Source: Competibacter_A sp037045535 (GTDB lineage Bacteria > Pseudomonadota > Gammaproteobacteria > Competibacterales > Competibacteraceae). From it: DNA of 64,000 nucleotides. Of this stretch, positions 56,302-64,000 are shown piece by piece. Position numbers and translations under genes: made by a program. The stretch spans positions 1-64,000 of the forward strand of contig JBAOHI010000071.1 in NCBI GenBank assembly GCA_037045535.1. The letters are read 5' to 3'. The notes below the pieces were generated by a model. That model was not told the DNA's origin and made no database searches. It saw nothing but the letters and a program-made list of their open reading frames with translations. Positions within the stretch are counted from its first letter, which is position 1. Every line of letters starts with the position of its first letter.

Positions 56302-57630
56302 GTGGGATTTCCGGTGAATCAAGAACCCAAGATTGGTTTTGTCAGCCTCGGTTGCCCAAAGGCGCTGGTGGATTCCGAACAAATCCTGACCCGGTTACGG
56401 GCCGAGGGGTATGGCGTGGCGCCGACCTATCAGGCGGCGGATTTGGTAGTGGTCAACACATGTGGTTTCATCGACGCGGCAGTAACCGAGTCGTTGGACA
56501 CGATCAGCGAGGCGTTGGCCGAGAACGGCAAGGTGATCGTTACCGGCTGTCTGGGGGCGAAGGGGAACATAGTACGTGACCTACACCCGAGCGTGCTGGC
56601 GGTCACCGGACCGCATGCTTGCGAAGCGGTATTAGCGGCGATCCATACCCATTTGCCTCGGCCACACGATCCGTTTCTGGATTTAGTGCCGCCGCAAGGC
56701 GTCAAACTGACGCCCCGCCATTACGCCTATCTCAAGATTTCCGAAGGTTGTAACCATCGCTGCACATTCTGCATCATCCCGCAATTGCGTGGCGATCTGG
56801 TCAGCCGACCGATCGGCGAGGTGCTGCAGGAGGCAGAAACCCTGGTTCGGAGTGGTGTCAAGGAATTGCTGATCATTTCCCAGGATACCAGCGCCTATGG
56901 GGTGGACGTACGCTACCGAACCGGGTTTTGGAACGGCCGGCCACTCAAGACTCATTTGACCGCACTGGCGGCCGCGCTGGGTTCGCTCGGCGTATGGGTA
57001 CGGTTGCATTACGTTTACCCCTATCCCCATGTCGATGAAGTGGTGCCGCTGATGGCAGAAGGCCGGCTGGTCCCCTATCTGGACGTGCCGCTCCAGCATG
57101 CCAGCCCACGCATTTTGAAGGCCATGAAGCGGCCGGCCAATACCGGCGATACCTTGGAACGGATTCATCGCTGGCGAAAAACCTGCCCGGATTTGACCCT
57201 GCGCAGCACATTCATCGTCGGATTTCCCGGTGAGACAGAAGAGGATTTCAAACGATTGCTGGAGTTTCTTGCGGCTGCGGAACTGGATCGGGTCGGTTGT
57301 TTTACCTACTCACCGGTCGAGGGTGCTCCGGCCAATCGATTGTCCGATCCGATTCCGGAGGAGGTCAAACAGGAGCGACAGGCCCGGTTGATGGAATTGC
57401 AAGCGACGATCAGCGCCAGCCGTTTGCGCCGCAAGATCGGCCAAATACTCACGGTGTTGGTCGACGCCATCGACGAGGAAGGGGTCGCTATCGCCCGCTC
57501 TACTGCCGACGCCCCGGAAATCGATGGGGTCGTATACATCGAGAACGGTGTCGATCTCGCGGTTGGCGAGTTTGTCGAGGCGCGGGTCGTCGATGCCGAC
57601 GAGCATGATTTGTACGCCGAACTCAGATAG
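56302..57630 (+). CDS. rimO: Ribosomal protein S12 methylthiotransferase
   Basis: 442 aa, GTG start (a second in-frame GTG lies 4 codons in). Radical-SAM enzyme that adds a methylthio group to Asp of S12. The N-terminal UPF0004 cluster Cys residues are in SLGCPK, VNTCGF and TGCLGA; the radical-SAM motif is CNHRCTFC; a C-terminal TRAM domain is present (near 370-440). Complete and of normal length. Confidence 0.95.
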   Translation: MGFPVNQEPKIGFVSLGCPKALVDSEQILTRLRAEGYGVAPTYQAADLVVVNTCGFIDAAVTESLDTISEALAENGKVIVTGCLGAKGNIVRDLHPSVLAVTGPHACEAVLAAIHTHLPRPHDPFLDLVPPQGVKLTPRHYAYLKISEGCNHRCTFCIIPQLRGDLVSRPIGEVLQEAETLVRSGVKELLIISQDTSAYGVDVRYRTGFWNGRPLKTHLTALAAALGSLGVWVRLHYVYPYPHVDEVVPLMAEGRLVPYLDVPLQHASPRILKAMKRPANTGDTLERIHRWRKTCPDLTLRSTFIVGFPGETEEDFKRLLEFLAAAELDRVGCFTYSPVEGAPANRLSDPIPEEVKQERQARLMELQATISASRLRRKIGQILTVLVDAIDEEGVAIARSTADAPEIDGVVYIENGVDLAVGEFVEARVVDADEHDLYAELR

Positions 57631-57691
57631 CTTTTGTAGCTTTTAGTGTTCAACGCGAAAACTTTATCGTTTTGTTGCGGAAGATCTTGCC

Positions 57692-58168
57692 ATGACCTTG
57701 ACTCTGACCTCGCCCGCTTTCTCCCATAACGGCCTGATGCCGGCCCGATTCACCTGTGATGGCCACGATTTATCGCCAGAACTGCATTGGTCGGGTTTGC
57801 CACCCCAGACCCAAAGTCTGGCCCTGATCGTGGACGATCCCGATGCACCCGATCCGGCCGCGCCGCGCATGACCTGGGTTCACTGGGTGCTGTATAACCT
57901 GCCGCCCGCGACAGTGCATCTGCCGGAAGGCGTGGCAACTGGTGATTTGCCGCCCGGAACGCGAGAAGGCAAGAATGACTGGGGCCGGACCGGTTACGGT
58001 GGACCTTGCCCGCCCGTTGGTCGGCACCGCTACTTTCACAAGCTGTATGCTCTGGACACGGTGTTGCCAGATTTAGGTAAGCCCACCAAGGCAGCATTGG
58101 AACAGGCCATGGCTGGACATGTGCTGGCTAGCACCGAATTAGTGGGAACCTATCAACGCTCGCGTTAG
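57692..58168 (+). CDS. YbhB/YbcL-type PEBP protein
   Basis: 158 aa phosphatidylethanolamine-binding-protein family (Raf-kinase-inhibitor-like). Ligand-pocket motifs are LIVDDPDAPDPAAPRMTWVHWVLYN near residues 46-70 and YGGPCPPVGRHRYFHKLYALD near 108. No signal peptide, so cytoplasmic. Role in bacteria unknown. Monocistronic; strong hairpins follow. Confidence 0.9.
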   Translation: MTLTLTSPAFSHNGLMPARFTCDGHDLSPELHWSGLPPQTQSLALIVDDPDAPDPAAPRMTWVHWVLYNLPPATVHLPEGVATGDLPPGTREGKNDWGRTGYGGPCPPVGRHRYFHKLYALDTVLPDLGKPTKAALEQAMAGHVLASTELVGTYQRSR

Positions 58169-58210
58169 GGTATTGAACTTTTTTGGATCGTCCCCATCTG
58201 AGTAGAGTAA

Positions 58211-58226
58211 GCGTAAGCCCTTACGC
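58211..58226 (+). terminator. Hairpin 1 between PEBP gene and hslV
   Basis: GCGTAAG (58211-58217) and CTTACGC (58220-58226): tight palindrome, first of three consecutive hairpins. Confidence 0.5.
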
Positions 58227-58253
58227 CTGTCCGCTTCCCTCCCTGAGCGGGCT

Positions 58254-58278
58254 ATATCCGGTTAGCGAAACCGGATAT
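58254..58278 (+). terminator. Hairpin 2 between PEBP gene and hslV
   Basis: ATATCCGGTT (58254-58263) pairs perfectly with AACCGGATAT (58269-58278) over loop AGCGA. No T-run. Confidence 0.6.
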
Positions 58279-58286
58279 CACATTCG

Positions 58287-58325
58287 CCCCGGTTTCACTC
58301 CCCCTTGTAACCGGGGCTTCTTTTT
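58287..58325 (+). terminator. Rho-independent terminator before hslV
   Basis: CCCCGGTT (58287-58294) pairs with AACCGGGG (58309-58316), followed by CTTCTTTTT. Confidence 0.8.
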
Positions 58326-58408
58326 GCCCGCGATGGGCCGGGCGCTTCACCGGCAATCCCGAGCGGTTTTATCGTGTACAATCCCGTGCAAAAATTACGA
58401 GGCACTTT

Positions 58409-58951
58409 ATGGATTCCATGCATGGCACCACGGTCTTAGCCGTGCGCCGCAATGGCCGGGTCGTAATCGGCGGCGATGGCCAGGTGACATTGGGCAATAC
58501 CGTGATGAAAGGCAACGCCCGCAAGGTGCGGCGCTTGTATCAGAACAAGGTGATCGCCGGTTTCGCGGGTGGCACCGCCGACGCCTTCACCCTGTTTGAG
58601 CGCTTCGAGGGCAAGCTGGAGAAACATGGCGGTAATCTGACCCGTGCCGCCGTGGAATTGGCCAAGGATTGGCGGACCGACCGACTGCTGCGGCGGCTGG
58701 AGGCGCTGTTGATCGTCGCCGATCTCGGTACCACCCTCATTCTGTCCGGCAACGGTGACGTGATCGAGCCGGAACGTGAACTGGCAGCGATCGGATCGGG
58801 TGGGAGTTATGCCCAGGCCGCCGCCCAAGCGTTATTGGAGCACACCGCGCTCGACGCGCGAACCATCGTCGAACAAGCCTTGAAAATTGCTGCCGGCATC
58901 TGCATATACACCAACGAGAATCTAACTTTTGAAGAACTGGCGGGCGCGTAA
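58409..58951 (+). CDS. hslV: ATP-dependent protease subunit HslV
   Basis: 180 aa. Proteasome-like threonine protease of the HslUV complex. After removal of MDSMHG the mature protein begins with the catalytic Thr (TTVLAVRRNGRVVIGGDGQVT). Family segments AGFAGGTADAFTLFERFE and AIGSGGSYAQAAAQAL are intact. Followed by hslU after 66 bp. Confidence 0.97.
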   Translation: MDSMHGTTVLAVRRNGRVVIGGDGQVTLGNTVMKGNARKVRRLYQNKVIAGFAGGTADAFTLFERFEGKLEKHGGNLTRAAVELAKDWRTDRLLRRLEALLIVADLGTTLILSGNGDVIEPERELAAIGSGGSYAQAAAQALLEHTALDARTIVEQALKIAAGICIYTNENLTFEELAGA

Positions 58952-59017
58952 TTCGATCTTGACGACCGAAGCGGCCGTCGTCCCGTTTTCGCCTTTTGCA
59001 CTGACGGTAGCCTCGCC

Positions 59018-60352
59018 ATGTCGGAGATGACCCCCCGAGAGATCGCCCAGGAACTGGACAAACACATCATCGGCCAGGATGCCGCCAAGCGTGCCGTTGC
59101 CATCGCGCTGCGCAACCGCTGGCGGCGGATGCGAGTGGAGCCGGAACTGCGCAACGAAATCACGCCAAAGAATATTTTGATGATTGGGCCAACGGGCGTG
59201 GGCAAGACCGAAATCGCCCGGCGACTGGCTAAGCTGGCCAACGCCCCCTTTATCAAGGTCGAAGCCACCAAGTTCACCGAGGTGGGCTATGTCGGCCGCG
59301 ACGTGGAGTCGATCATCCGCGACCTCATGGATGGAGCGATCAAGATGGTGCGCGAGGAGGAAATGCAGAAAGTCCGTCACCGTGCCGAGGAAGCCGCCCA
59401 GGAACGGGTGCTGGACACCCTGTTACCGCGTCCGCGCAGCGTCGGGTTTGCCAACGAGCCGCCCGCGCCGGATCATTCCGTCACCCGTCAGAAAATGCGC
59501 GAGCGCCTGCTCAAAGGCGATCTGGACGACCGCGAGATCGAAATCGAAGTTTCGGTCCGGCCGGTTGGAGTGGAGATCATGGCCCCTCCCGGCATGGAAG
59601 AAATGACCAGCCAGTTGCAGAGTCTTTTCCAGAACATGACCAGCAATCGGACCCGCAGCCGCAAGCTCAAGATCAAGGATGCCCTCAAGCTGCTTCAGGA
59701 AGAGGAGGCCGCCAAGATGATCAACGAGGAAGAACTCAAGCTCAAGGCGCTGGCATCGGTCGAGCAGAATGGCATCGTCTTCATCGACGAGATCGATAAG
59801 GTGGCCAAGCGCGGCGAATACGGTGGCCCCGATGTCTCGCGCGAAGGCGTACAGCGCGATTTGTTACCGTTGGTCGAAGGCTGTACCGTCTCCACCAAAT
59901 ACGGCATGGTGCGCAGCGACCATATCCTGTTCATCGCTTCCGGAGCGTTTCATCTCGCCAAGCCGTCTGACCTGATTCCGGAATTACAGGGCCGGTTGCC
60001 GATCCGGGTGGAGCTGAACGCCCTCAGCACCGAGGATTTCGTGCGGATTTTGACCGAACCCGATGCCTCGTTGACTGAGCAGTACGCTTCGTTATTGGAA
60101 ACCGAGGAGGTCGAGTTGGAATTCGCCGAGGATGGGGTGCAACGCATCGCCGAGGTCGCCTGCCAAGTGAACGAGCGAACCGAAAATATCGGTGCCCGAC
60201 GGTTGCATACCGTCATGGAGCGCCTGCTGGAGACCATTTCGTTCGAGGCGCCCGACCGCGCTGGCCAAACCGTGATCGTGAATCGTGCTTACGTGGACGC
60301 CCACTTGGGCGAGCTGATCAAGGATGAAGACCTGACCCGCTATATCCTATAA
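59018..60352 (+). CDS. hslU: ATPase subunit HslU
   Basis: 444 aa Clp/HSP100 unfoldase partner of HslV. Walker A GPTGVGKTEIARRL near residue 57, Walker B VFIDEIDKVAKRG near 253, I-domain between them, and sensor 2 NIGARRLHTVMERLLE near 390. C-terminal DLTRYIL matches the HslV-activating tail. Confidence 0.98.
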   Translation: MSEMTPREIAQELDKHIIGQDAAKRAVAIALRNRWRRMRVEPELRNEITPKNILMIGPTGVGKTEIARRLAKLANAPFIKVEATKFTEVGYVGRDVESIIRDLMDGAIKMVREEEMQKVRHRAEEAAQERVLDTLLPRPRSVGFANEPPAPDHSVTRQKMRERLLKGDLDDREIEIEVSVRPVGVEIMAPPGMEEMTSQLQSLFQNMTSNRTRSRKLKIKDALKLLQEEEAAKMINEEELKLKALASVEQNGIVFIDEIDKVAKRGEYGGPDVSREGVQRDLLPLVEGCTVSTKYGMVRSDHILFIASGAFHLAKPSDLIPELQGRLPIRVELNALSTEDFVRILTEPDASLTEQYASLLETEEVELEFAEDGVQRIAEVACQVNERTENIGARRLHTVMERLLETISFEAPDRAGQTVIVNRAYVDAHLGELIKDEDLTRYIL

Positions 60353-60362
60353 GGCCGGCCCC

Positions 60363-60719
60363 ATGAGCATCCATCCAACCGAAATTAAACTCCATCAGAA
60401 CTCCCGGCTGCTCGAAGTCGCCTTCGAGGATGGCACCCATTTCCAACTGCCCTGCGAATATCTGCGCGTGTTTTCACCATCGGCCGAAGTGCGGGGTCAC
60501 GGTCCTGGCACGGGGACGCTGGTGACGGGCAAGGAGGGAGTGAACATCACCACCATCGAACCGGTCGGCAACTACGCGGTGCGGTTGGTCTTCGACGACG
60601 GACACTCGACTGGCCTGTATTCCTGGAACGTGCTGTACGAGTTGGGTACGGACCAGCAAAGCAACTGGCAGGATTATCTACGCCGGTTGAGCGAAGTCGG
60701 CTATCAGCGGCAAACTTAA
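60363..60719 (+). CDS. DUF971 protein
   Basis: 118 aa. DUF971/GBBH-like domain related to the N-terminus of gamma-butyrobetaine hydroxylase and to the Fe-S carrier region of ApbC-like proteins: PCEYLRVFSPSAEVRGHG and VGNYAVRLVFDDGHSTGLYSWNVLYELG. Function unknown. It is 10 bp after hslU, in the usual hslVU-DUF971-ubiE order. Confidence 0.92.
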   Translation: MSIHPTEIKLHQNSRLLEVAFEDGTHFQLPCEYLRVFSPSAEVRGHGPGTGTLVTGKEGVNITTIEPVGNYAVRLVFDDGHSTGLYSWNVLYELGTDQQSNWQDYLRRLSEVGYQRQT

Positions 60720-60748
60720 CTACTTTCTCGATGTGAGTGGCCCGAACC

Positions 60749-61498
60749 ATGGAACAACCCGAGACCACGCATTTCGGTTACCAGAAGGTCGCCGCGAACG
60801 AAAAAGCCCGTAAGGTGGCCGGCGTATTCGATTCGGTTGCCGGCAAGTACGATCTGATGAACGATCTGATGTCGTTGGGCGTGCATCGTTTGTGGAAGCG
60901 CTTCGCCGTCAGCCTCGGCGGTGTGCGGCCCGGGGAACGAGTGTTGGATCTGGCCGGGGGCACCGGCGATCTGACCAGCCGGATATTGCCGTTGGTGGGT
61001 CCGACGGGATGGGTGGTGCTGTCGGATATCAATGCCAACATGCTGGCGGAAGGTCGGCGGCGGTTGGTTGACGAAGGTGTGGTCGGCAATGTCGACTACG
61101 CCCAAATCGACGCCGAGCAACTACCCTTTCCCGATAATACCTTCGATTGCATCATCATCGCCTTCGGGCTGCGGAACGTGACCTATAAGGACCGGGCGTT
61201 GGCGGCCATGCATGCCGCGCTCAAGCCGGGGGGGCGAGCGGTGATTCTAGAGTTTTCTCATCCGATCGCGCCCGGCCTTAAGCCGATGTATGACCTGTAC
61301 TCGTTTTCGGTGTTGCCGGTGCTGGGCAAGCTGGTGGCCAACGACGCCGCTAGCTACCGCTATCTGGCCGAGTCGATTCGTGTGCACCCCGATCAAGGGA
61401 CATTGCTGCGGATGATGGAGGAAGCCGGATTCGATCGTTGTCAGTATTTCAATCTGACCGGCGGTATCGTCGCGGTGCATCGTGGTTACAAGTTCTGA
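60749..61498 (+). CDS. ubiE: Ubiquinone/menaquinone C-methyltransferase
   Basis: 249 aa from ATG 60749; an in-frame GTG at 60737 would add four residues. SAM-dependent C-methylation in quinone synthesis. VLDLAGGTGDLTSRILPLVG is the SAM site; YDLMNDLMSLGVHRLWK, ERALAAMHAALKPGG-type KPGGRAVILEFS and the C-terminal FNLTGGIVAVHRGYKF are diagnostic. First of three ubi genes. Confidence 0.96.
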   Translation: MEQPETTHFGYQKVAANEKARKVAGVFDSVAGKYDLMNDLMSLGVHRLWKRFAVSLGGVRPGERVLDLAGGTGDLTSRILPLVGPTGWVVLSDINANMLAEGRRRLVDEGVVGNVDYAQIDAEQLPFPDNTFDCIIIAFGLRNVTYKDRALAAMHAALKPGGRAVILEFSHPIAPGLKPMYDLYSFSVLPVLGKLVANDAASYRYLAESIRVHPDQGTLLRMMEEAGFDRCQYFNLTGGIVAVHRGYKF

Positions 61499-61561
61499 CT
61501 CCCGTATAGGTGCCCTGCGAGCAGCGAATCGGGTGAGGGCCGCCATCTTGGGAGTTTTTCC

Positions 61562-62173
61562 GTGATTCCCGCCGCCTTCGTCGCTGGATTGGAAGTTGCG
61601 TTTAACCGCTATTTACAGCTCGATCCCGATATTCCACCACGACTGGCTGCGTTGGATGGCGAAGTGATCGCTGTCGAGCTGGATGGTTTGAACCAGGCTT
61701 TTTATCTGTTGCCCGGAATCGATGGCGTGCGAGTGATGGATCGTCATGAAGGCACACCGTCGGTATGGATCCAGGGCACGCCGTTGGCGCTGCTCCGGCA
61801 ATGGCGAAGTGGTCCCGCAGTGGATGGAGATGTCACCATCGAAGGCGACGTTACCGTAGGCCGGGAGTTTCAGGCGATCCTGATGCGGATGGACATCGAC
61901 TGGGAAGAGCAGCTTTCCAAAGCAGTCGGCGATGTTGCTGCCCATCAACTGGGCAATCTCTGGCGCGGTCTGCGCGGCTGGGGTCGACGCAGCGCCGATA
62001 CCCTCGTCCGCGATGGGGTCGAGTATCTCCAGCAGGAATTGCGCGCCTTGCCACCACGCCCTGTGGTCGAGCAATTTCTCAGCGCGGTGGACACCCTGCG
62101 CGAGGACGCCGACCGACTCGCGGCGCGGATCGAGCGCCTGCGCCGACGCACTGCAGCCGGCGATCCAGTGTAG
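61562..62173 (+). CDS. ubiJ: Ubiquinone biosynthesis accessory factor UbiJ
   Basis: 203 aa, GTG start. SCP2-like lipid-binding domain in the N-terminal half (AVELDGLNQAFYLLPG; VTIEGDVTVGREFQAIL) and a helical C-terminal half (LGNLWRGLRGWGRRSAD; coiled coil near 165-200). It organises the soluble Ubi complex by binding ubiquinone intermediates. Position between ubiE and ubiB is canonical. Confidence 0.93.
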   Translation: MIPAAFVAGLEVAFNRYLQLDPDIPPRLAALDGEVIAVELDGLNQAFYLLPGIDGVRVMDRHEGTPSVWIQGTPLALLRQWRSGPAVDGDVTIEGDVTVGREFQAILMRMDIDWEEQLSKAVGDVAAHQLGNLWRGLRGWGRRSADTLVRDGVEYLQQELRALPPRPVVEQFLSAVDTLREDADRLAARIERLRRRTAAGDPV

Positions 62174-62203
62174 ATCTATCTTTCCACGAGGCACGCCGTC
62201 AGC

Positions 62204-63877
62204 ATGTTCGGTCCCGCCCAGCTGTTGAGGCTGATGCACATCAACCGCGTGTTGGTGCGTCACGGTCTGGACGATATCATCCTCGCTACTCATCTGTTCC
62301 GACCGGTCGGCTTCCTTCGCCATTTGCTGCCCTGGAACTGGTTGCCTCGCCCGCAATCCGAGCTGCCGCGCGGTGCCCGCATCCGCTTGACGCTGGAAGA
62401 CTTGGGGCCGATCTTCGTCAAGTTCGGTCAGATGCTGTCCACCCGGCGCGACTTGTTACCGGACGACATCGCCCTGGAACTGGCCAAGCTACAGGACCGT
62501 GTACCGCCTTTCCCCGGCGAACAGGCGCGCGTCATTATCGAAAGAGCTTATGGCCAGCCGCTGGAAACGGTTTTCGACGACTTCGGCTTTGTGCCGCTGG
62601 CTTCGGCGTCCATCGCTCAGGTACACACGGCCCGACTGCGTAGCGGGCGCGAGGTCGTGGTCAAGGTGCTCCGGCCTGGTATTGAGAAGGTCATCCGCCG
62701 CGATGTGGAGCTGCTCTACATCATCGCCAGCCTGGCGCAACGCTATTGGAAAGAGGGCCGTCGGCTGCGGCCGATCGAGGTGGTCGCGGAGTACGAGAAG
62801 ACCATCTTCGATGAACTGGATCTAGTCCGGGAAGCGGCCAACGCCAGTCAATTGCGCCACAATTTCCAAGATTCCCCGATCCTGTACGTGCCCGAGATCT
62901 TCTGGCCGGAAACCCGCCGCAACGTGCTGGTCATGGAGCGGATTTACGGAGTTCCGGTGGGCGATATCGCCGAGTTGCGTCGGCGGGGCGTCGATATGAG
63001 GAAACTATCGGAACGGGGGGTGATCGTTTTCTTCACCCAAGTGTTCCGTGACAGTTTTTTTCACGCCGACATGCATCCAGGCAACATTTTTGTTGATGCC
63101 GCCGATCCGGTCGATCCTCGCTACATTGCAGTGGATTTCGGTATCATCGGCACGCTAAGCCCCACCGACCAGCATTATTTGGCGGAAAATTTTCTGGCCT
63201 TCTTTCACCGGGACTACCGACGGGTGGCGGAACTGCATATCGAGTCGGGCTGGGTACCGGCCGAAACGCGGGTAGATGAATTCGAATCGGCCATCCGCAC
63301 TGTATCGGAACCGATTTTCGACCGGCCGCTCAAGGATATCTCCTTCGGTGGGTTTTTGCTGACCCTGTTTCAGACTGCCCGCCGGTTCAATATGGAAGTA
63401 CAGCCGCAATTGGTGCTGCTGCAAAAGACCTTGCTGAATATCGAAGGGTTGGGTCGGCAGCTCGATCCCGAACTGGATTTATGGAAAACCGCCAAGCCGT
63501 TCCTGGAAAACTGGATGAAGGATCGAGTCGGGCCACGGTCGGTCATCAACCGTATCAAGCATTTCATCCCGCGATGGGCCGATCAGGCGCCGGATTTGCC
63601 GAACCTGGTTTACCGCCTGCTCCGCAAGGCTAGCGCTGGAGAGATTGCGGTGCAACTGCACAAGCAGGAGATGGAGCAATTGCGCCGGGACTTGCGCCGG
63701 GCCAATCGACGCCATTTCCATGCGGTGGTGGGCGCCGCGCTGATCATCAGCGCGGCGGTACTGCTCGGTTTCGACACCCCCCGTCCGGAGAGTCCTTGGC
63801 AGGTGCCCCTGCTGACGTGGTTGCTGGGTGGAATCGGTGTTGGTCTATTGCTCGGCGCTTGGCCGACGGATGCCTGA
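62204..63877 (+). CDS. ubiB: UbiB atypical kinase/ATPase of ubiquinone synthesis
   Basis: 557 aa ABC1/ADCK family. The KxGQ motif is FVKFGQMLSTRRDLLPDDIA near residue 78, the A-rich loop VPLASASIAQVHTARLRSG near 130, and catalytic HADMHPGNIFV and VDFGIIGTL near 288-312. Two C-terminal TM helices (about 500-552) anchor it. Complete, normal length. Confidence 0.97.
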   Translation: MFGPAQLLRLMHINRVLVRHGLDDIILATHLFRPVGFLRHLLPWNWLPRPQSELPRGARIRLTLEDLGPIFVKFGQMLSTRRDLLPDDIALELAKLQDRVPPFPGEQARVIIERAYGQPLETVFDDFGFVPLASASIAQVHTARLRSGREVVVKVLRPGIEKVIRRDVELLYIIASLAQRYWKEGRRLRPIEVVAEYEKTIFDELDLVREAANASQLRHNFQDSPILYVPEIFWPETRRNVLVMERIYGVPVGDIAELRRRGVDMRKLSERGVIVFFTQVFRDSFFHADMHPGNIFVDAADPVDPRYIAVDFGIIGTLSPTDQHYLAENFLAFFHRDYRRVAELHIESGWVPAETRVDEFESAIRTVSEPIFDRPLKDISFGGFLLTLFQTARRFNMEVQPQLVLLQKTLLNIEGLGRQLDPELDLWKTAKPFLENWMKDRVGPRSVINRIKHFIPRWADQAPDLPNLVYRLLRKASAGEIAVQLHKQEMEQLRRDLRRANRRHFHAVVGAALIISAAVLLGFDTPRPESPWQVPLLTWLLGGIGVGLLLGAWPTDA

Positions 63878-63908
63878 ATTATCCTGCCGCAATCAGGTAG
63901 CGGCGGCT

Positions 63909-64000
63909 TCAAGACCGCTGCAAAGCGGCTTCTACTTCATCGCGCGTGCTGCGACCGGACAGGATCTCGATTAGGGTCAGGGCGAAATCCATAGCCGTGC
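63909..64000 (-). CDS. DJ-1/PfpI-family protein, C-terminal end (partial)
   Basis: Only about 30 codons lie in the window; the gene continues past the right edge. TAMDFALTLIEILSGRSTRD matches the C-terminal helix of DJ-1/YajL-like proteins (after the GPGT segment). Too short for subfamily assignment. Convergent with ubiB; a small CCGCT/AGCGG hairpin overlaps its end. Confidence 0.65.
   Translation of the reverse strand, partial: TAMDFALTLIEILSGRSTRDEVEAALQRS

Overview
The window reads as a chromosomal segment of a polyhydroxybutyrate-forming gammaproteobacterium. Support: gammaproteobacterial gene blocks (clpS-clpA with convergent infA, dapB-carA-carB-greA, hslV-hslU-DUF971-ubiE-ubiJ-ubiB, thiD-thiE-hemL), UbiJ, RsmJ and DsbB, plus a phasin gene with PhaR/PhbF-like operators. 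Glycogen- or PHB-accumulating relatives of Candidatus Competibacter/Contendobacter would fit, but that is inference; no rRNA or marker comparison was possible.

Region 1 (1-9600, minus strand): a possible operon of a secreted cysteine-type sulfatase, a multi-TM protein fused to a spermidine-synthase-like domain, MoxR AAA+ ATPase, DUF58, DUF4381, a double-VWA BatA/BatB-like fusion and the start of a TPR protein (apparently frameshifted). A lone receiver-domain gene lies upstream. The sulfatase and the receiver gene each have a TACGTACGTA palindrome about 170 bp before the start codon.

Region 2 (9790-25540): an accessory island bounded by related insertion sequences. Its core is acxA-acxB-acxC (acetone-carboxylase family), an acetoacetyl-CoA synthetase-like ligase, a BadI-like ring hydrolase, a zinc secondary-alcohol dehydrogenase and an AcoR/AcxR-type sigma-54 activator. 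Sigma-54 promoters are readable before acxA and before the activator gene, and both share an upstream CGATTTTCGGA element. The set fits 2-propanol/acetone use. The BadI homologue makes another scheme chemically coherent: cyclohexanol to cyclohexanone to 2-oxocyclohexanecarboxylate to its CoA ester to pimelyl-CoA. This is the most interesting candidate system here. Downstream are a 301-bp IS-derived element, an intact 843-bp IS5-type element, and a second 843-bp copy interrupted by a 1079-bp IS with a clean 5-bp duplication.

Region 3 (25590-28124): a two-component system with a periplasmic ABC-type binding-protein sensor kinase and a FixJ/NarL-like regulator.

Region 4 (28290-64000): mostly housekeeping genes: proteolysis (clpSA, hslVU), translation (infA, EF-G-like, rsmJ, trmB, rimO, L31, tRNA-Gly), cell wall (mtgA, a lytic transglycosylase, a DD-carboxypeptidase with a long basic tail), thiol oxidation (dsbB), cofactors (thiD, thiE, hemL), central metabolism (gltA, dapB, carAB) and ubiquinone synthesis. 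A partial DJ-1/PfpI gene runs off the right edge.
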